Part shown: one piece after another, positions 44,617 to 56,361 of the stretch
Position numbering within the stretch: position 1 is the first letter of the stretch
Layout of the letters: each line of letters opens with the position of its first letter
Assembly: GCA_015039365.1 (NCBI GenBank)
Contig: WION01000228.1
Location: forward strand, 22,085-86,084
DNA length: 64,000 nt
Direction of reading: 5' to 3'
From: Amanita rubescens
Lineage: Eukaryota; Basidiomycota; Agaricomycetes; Agaricales; Amanitaceae
Made by a program: the position numbers and the translations under genes
The notes under the pieces: model-generated
Database searches by the model: none
What the model saw: only the letters and a program-made list of their open reading frames with translations
Told to the model about the DNA's origin: nothing

Positions 44617-47600
44617 AAACGGATAAACAGAGGTTTTCCATCATTGTATGCGTGCTCCGAATTACCGCCGAACAACATTGTACGAAATAGGCATAATGAA
44701 CCTCTATGTCCGACAGGTGTATTGTGACAAGAGAGGCTAGACCGTCGCGTCCGACGAGGTCGGCTCGAGATGTGCCAATTGAAATACAAGCCGATTTAAG
44801 ACCTACCAATTCAGAGTCACCGGTAAACAAAATAGTAGAACGAGAGGCTAACAGGGACCGGTGATGGTCATGGCTGTGCAGTGGGCGAGCTTAATAGAGT
44901 TGAAACAGGCCAAGAAGCGGAATGACATATGGACATCGTATTCCTGAAGCTCCATTGACAACAATGTGCGCGCCTGCCGGACGGAGTATGTTCGACTGCC
45001 GGTTCATCCTAGTTCGACGCAGTTGGCTCGCTTGGGGGCGCTGCGACAATGACGAGACAACTACCAAGGAGCTGCTTAAGTCCACGGGGAAGGGGACAAG
45101 AATCCGAAACCTACGATGTTGACGCTGGCTTCATCATACACGACCTAAGCCTTAATGGTTTGGTAGAGCGTGATACATGCGCGCGGCATAGGGCGACTCG
45201 GGACGCTGACCAAGTTATTCAATTCGCACGCCAGATCTGAGACTACTGTTTCAGTAGTGTATTGATTGGGTCTTGCTCGAATGCAATCCGTGTCCGGCCT
45301 CCGGTTGTTATTGCGCGGATGGTGAACCTTTTGAAATAGTAACCATTGAATAGAAGTAAGTCTAAATTGGGGTTTCCCACGCTTACTTACGATCTGCCTG
45401 CTCCCGGCGGTGCGCCCATATTGCACAGCCAGGCTCGACTGCCATTAGAGCTCTACTTAGGGTCCCATGATAATGCAAGCTTCGCTCCCGACTCGGATAA
45501 AGACATACCAGGTTTTTTGTCAGATATGGAAGGTTGTGGAACCCCACATCTTTTCAATTGAAATTTTAGCTTGGTGCTAATGGATAAACAGAAACACGAA
45601 GGCGGTACAAGCCTGCAGGAGATGGAAGCAAGTTTAAGGATCCTCGAATGGCTAGGTTTTCTTGACTGTGCGGTTTGTCAACTTCTCAGTTTCCTCGACC
45701 AATCTTCATCTTACTTGTTTCGGCAAGCGTCAATACTTGCCGCTGGCATTTTTAATCAATACCATCACATGAATCGGCAACGGTCATCAGAATTTAGCCA
45801 GAATGTAAAGCCTAATGGACGCATTAGATCTTAACATATTTTGAGGTCAGGGCAGAGGTTGTGTGCATGGTAAGTGTTACTCCATATGCTTAGATGACTT
45901 CTGCATGGACGCAGGGTAATCCTTACTTCCACAAGATGCAAAGAAGCATGCCGTTTCAGGCGCAAATGGAACAGCGGAATTCCGTTGTCAGTCGTCGAGA
46001 ATGCAGAAGTATGAAGGTGAGACTCACAACTACCACGCAGCCAGGTCTTTGGTTTTGAACAGAGCGAGCGTTTCCACACCTACAGCGCTCACAGTTTGAA
46101 CTTAGTACGCATGCTGCTCAATGGGCGTAAATGGGGACGCGGTCCGGTCCAAAAGAGGTATACTCGGTTGCATATGTGAATAACTCGCCACCGCAAGTAG
46201 GTGCTATTAGCGATGATCCAGGGGTTTTGTTTGACACCTACGTTTCAAGGACAATCTTTACCCTATATGAAAACAAGTTAACAATACCCAAACTGCGGCT
46301 CTTCACACCTGCGTCATACGAGATGCTCCGTTCCATTACCAGATGCATCTTGGGCGTCAAATGTGGTGGCACTCGTTGCGCTCGCGATGCGGTGTGCCGC
46401 CAACAATTAAAACAACCGCGTGAACGCATTCCCAATGCATATGGACGCGAATACACGACCCTCGTGTCCGCGTCGGTCGTGCATTCAGAGTACAAGAACC
46501 TCCCGCTGGACTTCCGACGTGTACGGCGTTCTGAAATGTTTCCAGACGATCGGTAGCGCAACTGTCTATCAACTATAACACAGTCTGTCTGACATGAGAA
46601 GATTGCTGCGTGGCGTTCCAAAATAGTATATCATGACAGCTCAGTGGCGTGATTATATGCAAGTGAGAAGTCGCCAATATTCCAATACATAGCAACGTCT
46701 GATTATTGTGTGCTGAGGTACGCAGCGGGTTTCAAGCTCTTGTAGCGATTACGACAGACATCTATGAGCCAACAAGGGACGATAAACCACTGAAATGAGT
46801 GTACTCTTTGTACACCATCGACCCTGGATTTTCCCTCCGCGAACAAGCTATTGACATCATACCTCTACAGCAATTTGGACACGTGGATAGAAATGCTGCT
46901 TTCCGAATCCACCCATTAGTATGTGGAACTACCAAAGTCAATAGGAGAGTAAAGTCGCTTGTACCGTCTGAGAGTCACCAGATAAGATATCATATATCGT
47001 GATAGATCGGGACAAAGCAACGGCAAGCTTCCGTAAGGACGATGTCCCGTGCTCAGTACTATTGAATTTAAGCCTTCCTCGAAGGAGCTTCGAGTCCCGG
47101 AACAGTATTGTTCCTGATCGATTTGAATGTATTGATATAGTCTATTCTGTGCCCACCGCCAGTCGACCCTACTACCTTTGACGTTCTTCCATCCAGATTA
47201 CACATGCATTACAATTGGGGACCCGTGTATAGCGCTCGGGACCGGTCAACCCGGAGATGTGCTGGCGCTTTGGGCGTTGTTTCAGATGTCGCATCGTGCC
47301 TTGATGTCTGGGAGTTAAGTAAGATATTTGTGTTGAATGTGGTTATGTAGTAAATGTTGTGTTGGCAACCTCTGGGGTGGTCGGGTTATAGAATATGATC
47401 GCGGGGCGCTAAGATATTTGTTATCTAGATTCTAAGGAATTTGATGTTATTTAATGTCAGATGTAGGAGAAGGTCGGGCGGCCGAAAACCCTAGGCGAAG
47501 CCCGATATACCCGTAGTGAGAGTAAGCAGTCGAGACGCGTTGTATCGTGTTTGTCGTCAGGCCGCGTCAGGTGTGTGGCCCTATTTTTACGTGCCAGCGA

Positions 47601-48934
47601 TGCGGGTCCTGTGGATTGTTTTCCATATGAGGGATGCGAACTGCGCTATGATGATGGTGATAGAGAACGGAATGGAGTTCGTATCATCGTTTAGATCAGA
47701 TTCTATGATTAAGGTGGAAATAGCTCCGGTAAGTGGAATTCCACAACAGCAATGATGGGTCATGAAGTGGTCTGTTGGTGGAATAGTCACAAGGAACACG
47801 TCGAATGAATAAGGATGTTTAAAGAGTCTGGGTCTTCCGGCATTGTGGACACCGGGTGTCAAGTAATGTTCAGAAGCTCGTTATTACCGTATTGAACATC
47901 GCCGACCCACTATGGCAAATGAAAGCATCCGAGGATTCGGGAATGTGTGCGCCTGCGCATGCCTTACCCTATCTGATGACAAAGGAGTGGATGGTACTAT
48001 GCATGTGAACCCTTGTTACCCAATTGTGCTTGAAGTAAGCAACGGCGTATATAGAGAAGCCTCGTGTCTTGAATTCGTTCGAGGTTATTGATAGCCTTCA
48101 GAATGCATTTCTTAATGAGACGGCGATTAGCGTCGAAAAACGTGCTGTATCAGAAGGCAAGGTATGCCCGTTAGGACTGGCACGAGGCAGTGGGGGTCGG
48201 AAATGTCGTGGCTCATGCAAATCCAAGAATGAAGTTATGAGAGTTCATGAAACAGGGTCTTTCTCAGCCTGGGCTGGTGAGAGACGGTGTCCGGCGAGAC
48301 GGGGTGTACCGGCGTGCGTCTAACGAAGGTAGAATATATAGTATGGACTTTGAGATATCTAATAGGAGACTGAAGGACAGGGCTGAGGTACATGATCAGC
48401 GTTAGCGTGGGACGACTCTCATGGATGCCACCAAAAGAGCGTAAACCGGTTCGGATCAGCCCGTGGCGGCCATGTGGAGGCCAAGCGGGGATGTATATTC
48501 GCGGTGGCCCTCTTGGTTTGTCAGGAACGGGGGTGTGACAGACACTGCCCTCCTCATGGCCAAGCGCGGCGATGGCGGTTTGTGGCCTACAGGTGGCCGC
48601 GGGTTGTGATCCGCCGGAGCCGCGGCGAGGATGATTGGCCATGGACCCGGCGGCCGAGTTATTAACACAGCATGAAGCGAGGCAGGGCCAACGAAGGCTC
48701 GCAGCAACAAAGCAATATAGTGCAAGGCGTTGAAGGGAAAGCGACTCGGAATAAACGGATGGCCGATGGTATGGGTTGCCGTACGGTTGGCAGCGTGTCG
48801 CAGGGCGCACGGAGGACTGCGAACAGCTCGGGCCGGGCTCGGTGGGGGGCGGCTAATCAAGGAGCCGGCGTGACAGTCACAAGAGCGGAGCGACAGGGTT
48901 ACATATTGGACAGCCTGACTACTATCGCTCTGCA
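44617..48934. other. 4.3-kb stretch without a convincing gene
   Basis: Frames in this interval are short, lack consistent splice sites and show no family resemblance. Left parts (44620-45850) contain antisense frames over the GST tail and noise. The sequence around 47280-47620 has repeated TAAGATATTTGT motifs (about 47316 and 47411) and a TCGGGC ... GCCCGA inverted pair, the sort of composition seen in decayed retrotransposon ends, but no terminal repeat partner or reverse transcriptase was found. From about 48400 the DNA becomes GC-rich towards the Sfp1-like gene, where promoter sequence is expected. Confidence 0.4.
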
Positions 48935-51312
48935 ATGTCCACCACTCAGCCCATCGCACTCCCCGCCTCTCATTCCTTCCACGACCATCCTATGGCCGAC
49001 GGTTCATTCCCAGGTGACGCTGGCGCTTTTAATCCCGCCTCATATGCGAGACACTTCATCGGCTCTCCCATCTCCTGGCGTCAGGGATCCTTCGCCAGCA
49101 GGTTCATCGCTGGCTCTCCTTCTGCTCATTTCTTCGAGTAAGTTCAATCCCTTCGCTCGAGTTCGCCTTCTCTAACATTCCCCCCAGGCATGGCGAACAT
49201 AAATACCCCAGAACATCGTCGTCAATAGACAGCGACCGTGGTTCATTAGCTAACGCACTTAACGTGTCAGACCGCGAAGGGGAACTGGTGAGTATATGCG
49301 CTTCTTTCTTACTCCCCTTGAACTCTCTAATCATCCCCCAGTGTCGCAATTACACTTGCTGTGGTTTGCATCTCAACGATATGCATGCCCTTGTCGAGCA
49401 TCTGGAGGAGGTTCATTTCGGCGCATATAACCACAATTCGGTTCATACACAGGCTCAGATGCAGATGCAGTACGCATCTCAGCCTACCCACGCTGACCAC
49501 TCCAACGCTCGGGTGCCAACTCATCAGCCTTCCCACGTCGGATCAAGTCAAGTGTCTTCAGCTCACGCGCACACATATCCGACACCCTTCGATCCTGATG
49601 ATATGGAGCTTGAGCTTGATCTAGAGACAACGTCAGTCCCTCAACTCCAGCATCCATCTACAGCGCACTCCTCCCCTTCTTCGGGAGTGCCAACGCCACC
49701 TGATACCCCCATCACAACGCCCCTGTCCGCCTATCCGAATGCTTTGCCAAACTCCCACTTGTCGCTACCTCATTCAAATGTTCATCCGCTATCACAACCG
49801 GCATCCCCGATGTCGTCATATGATCCTAGTGTTCATGTTTCAGCTGCATCAACGGCCCCATCTACCCGTCACTCCTCACCGACCGGCACCTCGACGCGGC
49901 CCAACCTCAATCTGAATTTGACTGCGTTTCAGAGGAATACCCAGTATTGTGGTAACCAGTCGTGTAACCCGGAAGAGGCTTTCAACGCGTACGCACGCTA
50001 TGCGAGTGACTACTCGGCATGTATGCCTGGAGCACAGTACGATGCGAATGAAGCTAGCGCCATCCAGGCAAGTTGGCATCAGCAACCGACCCAAGGCAAC
50101 AGTGCAGGTCAATGTGTGCCTCCCGCCCTCTTGTTCTCGACGAGTGCAAGTACAACGCCCCTTAGTACTCCTGACGGTTCCCGGGTGCCCAGCCCATCTG
50201 TGGGCGGGTATGGAACCCGTGCGCTCTGTCAATCTTCTGCCCCTGCGACTCCTTGTAGGACGACCCCCCCGTCTTCCATCGCTTCTGGACGTTCCAGCTC
50301 CAGATCAAGCTCTGCCGCAGGTTCGACGACACTTTCCAGGCCCGCTTCGTCCTTGCTTCTCTCCAAGCCGTTCAAGTGCCCTAAACCCAACTGTAACAAG
50401 TCGTACAAGCAGGCCAACGGTCTGAAGTATCACATGACTCACGGAAGCTGTAACTTTGCTCCACCGAAGGATCTTGAACACGTAAAAGATCTCCTGGAGC
50501 GGAAGCGACGAGATCGTGAGCGTGAGCGCGAGAAGCTCGGTGGAGCAGCTGATGATTCTGGCTTAGCAGGGCTCGGGAGAAGTATGAGCCTTGGCAACGT
50601 CGGAGACGGGGACGATGCTCTGGATTTGTCCAACATCTCAGAGTCAGAGTTGCGAGAAGTGGAAAAGGAAGCAGAGAAGCGGATGAAGCCCTTTGCTTGT
50701 GGCGTCGGCGATTGTCAAAGACGATACAAGAATATGAATGGGCTGAGGTATCACTACCAACACTCGGGCGATCATGGAGCTGTCGGTCTCGCACTGCTAG
50801 CCAGTGGACAGCATGAGTGTCTGCAGGGCCAAAAGCGTAATCAGTCGACCTCTGGCTCGAAGCAGAGTGCCGATGGCGACAAGGACGTGAAACGGCCAAT
50901 AGTCACGCATGTCAATGGCTTGGTCGCTCGTGGAAGCTCAAGCATGCCAGTGAGCAGGGCCTCGAGTCGGACCGGAACACCTCAGCCCCTTCCACAGCCG
51001 GGAGCCCATTACTCGCCTACAAATTCCAGTGTCAGTGTCAACACCGTCGGCATTACGCACGCTCAACCATTCACCCCACCACAGGCTAGTGCTCAGCAAC
51101 AGCTGTCGCCGCATCAGGGTCATGCTCAGGCACAGCAGCTGGCTGCAGCATATCACCAGCAATATGCTGCACAGCTACAACGCCAGCAACAGCAACAGTA
51201 CCAACAGTACGCGCACATTCAAGCTGTACAGATCCATACTCAGCAACAACCGCAGCAGCAGCAGATGATGCATCCGCAGGTGGTGTACAGTAATGCAGTG
51301 GACATGTCATAG
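48935..51312 (+). CDS. Sfp1-like C2H2 transcription factor
   Basis: Three exons (48935-49137, 49188-49287, 49342-51312) give 757 residues. A split finger motif CRNYTCCGLHLNDMHALVEHLEEVH comes first, followed by long Ser/Thr/Pro/His-rich disorder. Two further fingers lie in the second half: CPKPNCNKSYKQANGLKYHMTHG and CGVGDCQRRYKNMNGLRYHYQH. A Lys/Arg/Glu-rich helix (ERKRRDREREREKL) stands between them, and the C-terminus is Gln-rich. This organisation matches Sfp1-type regulators, which in yeasts control ribosome-protein genes and cell size. The nuclear role is inferred. The upstream region is long and GC-rich. It marks the right border of the accessory island. Confidence 0.85.
51080..51275 (+). 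repeat. Gln-rich low-complexity tract in the Sfp1-like gene
   Basis: Repeated CAG/CAA codons encode clusters of Gln with Tyr, Ala and His (QRQQQQQYQQY and QQQPQQQQ). Coding, in frame, probably length-variable between strains. Confidence 0.8.
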
Positions 51313-51968
51313 ACATGTTCCTCGTGATACCCGGGTTTCGAAGTTTCTCTTACCAGTCATGGCGTGGTACGCCAGCTTGGACAGCGTAACTCCAAAAAAA
51401 AATTGACGAAGACTACGCTATTGCATCAAAAGTAATCAAAATGGGCACCTGTATTCAATATTTCACCTAATCATTGCCGTCGGTCTTCATAATCGAACGG
51501 GTTTCTCTCCTCTCGCCCGTTGTATTGGACGTGTAATCGTCATTGTAAAAGTTTAATATCAAGATCTCGACATTTGTTCTCAACTCCGTTTTCATCCTTT
51601 TGACGAAGGCGCGCCCCTCCCCCTCAAAATCGGTTAAATACGGTGTTGCCTGGGCGGCGAAAAAGGGCCAAAGCGGTGCACCTCGCAAAAAGTAATGTAC
51701 ATACACCAATGATCTAGTACATAGAAGTTCCACATTCCGTCTTGTGATATATTTCTTGCTCTTCATCTTACCAATTTTTTTATCGTAACCTTGCTCGTTA
51801 TAGCAGTAGTAAAAGTGTTCATGTCGTTCACAGATATATAGCATATTCAGTATATTGTGTCCTTATGAATGAGCGTATTTGAAATGCGACCGCTTGGCCT
51901 GGGACCTCGGAGTTTGCGCATGGCTAAGCGCAACCCTGAAATAGCTCCACTAGTAGTATGCTCATGCC
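51313..51968. other. Intergenic, no gene seen
   Basis: About 650 nt of AT-rich sequence. A minus-strand frame of 125 codons at 51467-51844 has no recognisable features and is probably chance. Confidence 0.4.
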
Positions 51969-54900
51969 ATGGTCCACCGTCCTACAGATGCTCGTCTGCT
52001 GACGAACCTCCTCGCTCAGGACAAGGAACACAGCAAACACTTTAATACTTTTCTTGAAGCTGCAAGCGCTAGCATATCTTCGCTTTCCGCTTATGCTGCT
52101 GCTTCGGCGCCGCCCACAAGCCATATCATTCTCAAGGTCTCAGGTTCTCTCGAAAGCGCAGATGATGCTCTGAGAAGGTACGCTGCCTCCATTGACGAGT
52201 GGCGGGAGCAATTGAAGGCGCTCAAGACGCTCGAGGACGAAGTGTCGAACATCTTCAGAGACAGAGAGATTCTGTACGTACTTCTCCTCGGACCTGCTTC
52301 TGCACGGCTAAAATTACTCGTCTACAGTGTTACAAAACTTCTCAAGGCTACAAAACATAGACAGAGCACAGGAAACCTGCAGCGCGCAAAGCAATTCCCT
52401 TCCTCGTCCTCTCTTGCCACCAATAAATCCGATTTTTCGTCAAGCGTGCCGGGGTATTCCAAACTCTCCCATGCACAGTCTCAATTGCAGGCATGCGAGG
52501 CGCATCTTGCTGAGAAGGAAAACGAACTTGGGATCCGGCGGTGCGTCATCATCAAAGCTGGGCTCGACGTCCGCTTTCGAGCTATGGTCGAATGCGGGTG
52601 GGCGTGGAGCGAGATTGGAAAAGAGGCTCTTGGAACGCTCGAGCAGCTCACTGCTCTGGCAGAGGAACGTAAGACATTTCAGTTATTTAATTTGTCACGC
52701 AACCCATACTAATCAAATTCGTTGGTGCTTGCGACATTTCAGAATCCAGAAGACCAAATTTAACGTCGATTAACACTGGAACAAAGTCAGGACCTTCCTC
52801 TGATTTGTCGTCCCTCAGTCCTTCTCAATCGGCTTCTCAAATCAACCTCCCCCCTCCGTTATCCGCTCCCAGGTCTATTCTAAGCACCTTTCACCCGTCG
52901 GCGTCAGAGCCAGTTTCGGTCGGTCAGCCGCTTCGATCAGAATCACCCGGTTTTCAGCGAAGGCAACCCGACGATGCGATTTACACGAGCATGAACATCC
53001 CTCCGGCACACGCCATCGCTGACATGGATATGCACGTGGCGGTCCTCTTGCCTTCCCCGCCCCCCAGCAACGGGAGCCATGACGTATCTCCCCTCCGTTC
53101 GGCCAGCTCCGTCAGTGTAAGGAGCCAGAACGAACATGGCATGCCTAGGTCCCACGTCGCAGAGGAACGACCGAACGAGATACGGAGACACATATTGTCT
53201 AGGCGTATCACTGAGGAAGAGTTGGAACAAACACGCGTTTTCACTTCGCACGACGAAAAAGAGTCCATTAGTGAAGATGGCCACGATGGTGGGAGCCTGA
53301 CGGCTGTCGATAACCCTCGCTTTGTCAAAGGCAAGAAAAGCAGGCAATATAATACGGAGAAGTTGCCTTCTAAGCGAGATCGACGTAGATCGTTGTTTGG
53401 GAGTCTAAGAGGGCTTTTTGGGCATCACCGGAAGAACGCTGTTGATGAGGGTCAGACTACGCATGAAGGATCGTCTGGCCTCTTTGGCGGGAAGAAGAAC
53501 AAGTGGGACATGAGAACTGAAAGAAATTTGAGGAAGATGGATGCGGAGGATGAGAAGCAACTTCACAGCGTGGCTAGATTGAACTCTCCACCCAGATCAG
53601 CGGCAAAGACGAGAAGGGCAAGTGATGGGGAGGGCAATAGAGGCTCCCTGAGGTTCGTCAATGGGAATTTGGTGATGGACAAAGATACGACGGTCACCGA
53701 AAGTGATAACGAAACGCGTCGAAGAAAGTTGACCAGAGGAAGGGGAAGAAGGACTGGACCATTGTCAAGGAAGCGGAGCTCGAGTATGCCGCCTGTTTCA
53801 CCCGTCGTTTCGCCCTCTAGGAATGCGGAGGATGCAGAAGTAAAGCAGCGCCCGGTTTCTTTGACTCCTCCTGCGCAAACGAATTCTAAGCCGCCTCCGC
53901 GTGTGGGTGTGTTGTCAAGGAGTTCAAGCATAACGAGTGCGGCAACCGCACCTGTGGTATCGAAAACGGCTGAGAGGAAGCCATCTGCGAATCGTGTGCA
54001 GGTGGAACGTCGTGCATCACTGGGCGACAAGTCAATGGGCGGAGGAAGTGGAACAGGAAATGCAACCGGACACGTAAGGTCTGGTTCGAATGGGAGCTTG
54101 GGCGACGGACGAAAGGGCAAGTGTGGTTCTCGCTTTATGAGGTTTAAAATGTGCTTATAGGCGATTTACAGGAATCTTGCACTTCACGCCGACCACCGAT
54201 GCCACTGCAAACACCTCGCTGATGAGTATCGTCGAGGATGTCGCGCGGGCGAACAGGGATGCGACGGAGAAACTGAAAGTGAAGAAGAATCTTTCTATGG
54301 CTAATCTTCTCCCGGATCAGCATGCGTCAAGCGAAAATGCAACATCGCCAGGTTCCTCTACTCTGACGCTTCGCGCTGGATCAGGGTCCGCTTCTCCACC
54401 GGGTCCTTCTGGGCCAGCGATATACATCCCAAAGGCACCCCAAAGTCTAGGGAGAAAAGAGTTAGAAGCATGGGGGAAAGAAGGCATGTTGGGGACATCG
54501 TTGAAAGGAAGCGTTCAGATGGACGGGGAAGCAGGCTCTATGACAGTCTCGACCACCGCCTCTCCGGCTTCTACGCCAGAGAAGCAGAGGGAGGGGAGGA
54601 CGTCACTGGGCCCGGGTGCAGGTTCCAGTCCCAGCAGGAGGCCGGCGCAGTCGCCATTGAGGAGTGCATTGAGGAATCCAAATAGCCGGAGTGCGTCGCC
54701 CGCGCCTGTGGCTGGTTCCGGCCATGTCACCAGTTCAATCCCTGCTAGCGCAATATTGCCTACCCCTGGCGCGTCTAATGAACAAGTGGGGAAGAAGGGG
54801 CATGATACTGACGATGCAGCATCTGTGTCGTCATATGAGACGGGGAGGGAAGTACCCCTCGAGGATCTTTTTGTAGCACCCGAGTCTGGACCTGTGACGA

Positions 54901-55301
54901 AGGATGCCAATGTTCAAGTGGCGGACAAGAAGCACGAGGCCGATGCAGAAGCCAGAATGCTCTCGCCTCCGCCCGCGTCTGTTTTATCTTCGAACGGCAC
55001 TCCACAGAGGAGAAAGAGCGTTCGAGTGTCTCTCCAGCCAACATTTTCGCCATCGCCGCCTATTATTTATGATGACGACGAAACGCGCGAGAAGAATGGT
55101 ATAGTTCCACCAAAAGCAGTGTGGAGCGCGAAGCAGCCTCGTAGCGAGAGTGGAACGAAGACCAACGGGCGGTCGAGCAAAAGGAGAAGCGAGGACGTGC
55201 CTCTGGACCTTTGGGAGTACTCGAGTGACGAAGATGAGGAGTATGCCAACGCGAAGAGGCTGTTGAGCAGGGTGTCATCGACGCCACTGAAGAAGGGGTA
55301 G
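51969..55301 (+). CDS. Large protein with helical N-terminus and disordered tail
   Basis: Four exons (51969-52273, 52328-52668, 52743-54120, 54161-55301) give 1054 residues. The first ~215 residues are helical and amphipathic: LLAQDKEHSKHFNTFLEAASASISSLSAYAAA, ASIDEWREQLKALKTLEDEVSNIFRDREIL, AQSQLQACEAHLAEKENELGIRR, WAWSEIGKEALGTLEQL. This looks like a BAR-type coiled-coil, the membrane-curving module of proteins such as Ivy1, but the family is not certain. The rest is Ser/Pro/Arg-rich and disordered, with a basic SKRDRRRSLFGSLRGLFGHHRK patch and SIVEDVARANRDATEKLK near residue 690. The third intron is only 40 nt, and its acceptor must be TATAG at 54160 to keep frame. Possibly a cortical or endocytic protein. 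Confidence 0.75.
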
Positions 55302-55719
55302 TAGACTCATTTATTTATGAATCATTCTGGATACTCTAAACACTTTCTGTAATCTCTTTTTCCATGTGGGTTTCTCTTTATTGTACCATCTTTCGTTATT
55401 TTGTAGCCATAGCTCCTATGTGGTTTCTTTACCTAAACTCCGTAAATAAATCACAATTACATAATCCTTTGATAGACACTGATTGGCTTTGGCAGCACTT
55501 CTTCAGGCTTTCTTGAAAGCGCATCACCACAGGGTACGTACGCTCTTGCCTTGCATCCTAGACAACTTATACTCAAATACCTTTGTCGCGGGCGCGTAAA
55601 GTACGAGTGCCCCATGCTACGGAGCCGTGAAATCTTCTGCTGACGAGTCACACTGCCAGAGAACCAAACAGAGCTACCACCCACATCGTATTTCTATCGT
55701 TCCCATTTTTTCAGCCGCC
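55302..55719. other. Intergenic, promoter side of SMT3
   Basis: About 420 nt, AT-rich at first, then pyrimidine-rich just before the SMT3 start (TTTTTTCAGCCGCC). No TATA box was clear. Confidence 0.35.
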
Positions 55720-56361
55720 ATGTCCCAGCCCGAGGAACTTCAGGATACTCAGAGTGAGGTGAAACAGGAGGAAAATGCCCCGATTAATATTAAGGTGGGA
55801 AATGTTTCTTATCATGTTCATCGCTGGCGAATGATATTGACGTTTTTTATTCCTTCTCGTGCTTGTTTTTTATTCATTTGCGTGGCGGCAATGTAAAGGT
55901 GGTGAGCTCGACAGGGGACGAAGTGTACTTCAAAATCAAACGCAGCACAAAGTTGAGTAAATTGCAGGCGGCATACGCGAACAAGGTTGGAAAGGATGTT
56001 GGTAGTATTCGGTATGTGCTTTTTTCTTTCGTGTTGCGGGACGTTTCCGTGTGTAGACGAGGCAACAAAATGCTGGACTACATTTACTCCTCTTTTTAAC
56101 CCTTTTTACCTCCCTGTCTAACTCGTGTCATCTCTCAGATTTCTGTACGACGGTGCCCGGATACAAGATGATGACACGCCAGCAACGCTTGAAATGGACG
56201 ATGGGGGTAAGTCCACATAAACGCCAAAGTTCTGCGGTACTGAGTCCATACGTTAGACACCATAGATGTCATGGTTGAGCGTGAGTTCGACTTTCATGTC
56301 TATGATAAAATACGCTCAAACATTCTGAACAGAGGTTGGCGGTTGTGATACACATCCGTAA
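55720..56361 (+). CDS. SMT3: Canonical SUMO precursor (Smt3)
   Basis: Five exons (55720-55794, 55899-56011, 56139-56206, 56257-56280, 56333-56361) give 102 residues. A flexible acidic tail is followed by NIKVVSSTGDEVYFKIKR, KLSKLQAAYANKVGKD, IRFLYDGARIQDDDTPATLEM, DGDTIDVMVEQVGG and then five extra residues, CDTHP, which a Ulp protease must remove. VKQE at residues 14-17 is a perfect psi-K-x-E acceptor, so K15 could carry poly-SUMO chains. Smt3 is attached to nuclear proteins by Aos1-Uba2 and Ubc9. The intron positions differ from those of SUMO-A in part, and the two proteins are clearly diverged, so this is not a recent duplication. Confidence 0.93.

Noticed and set aside
46131..46556. Plus-strand frame of 141 codons
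   Set aside because: No family resemblance, no splice partners, and an equally long minus-strand frame overlaps it.
48235..48810. Minus-strand frame of 191 codons with Cys and Arg richness
   Set aside because: GC-rich promoter side of the Sfp1-like gene; no domain, no splice structure, and another long frame overlaps it, so openness reflects composition.
51467..51844. Minus-strand frame of 125 codons
   Set aside because: No recognisable features, AT-rich intergenic position, no introns or promoter motif.
53563..54120. Minus-strand open frame of 185 codons
   Set aside because: Antisense to a GC-rich exon of the large helical/disordered protein; the plus strand has splice-consistent coding continuity and the minus strand has none.
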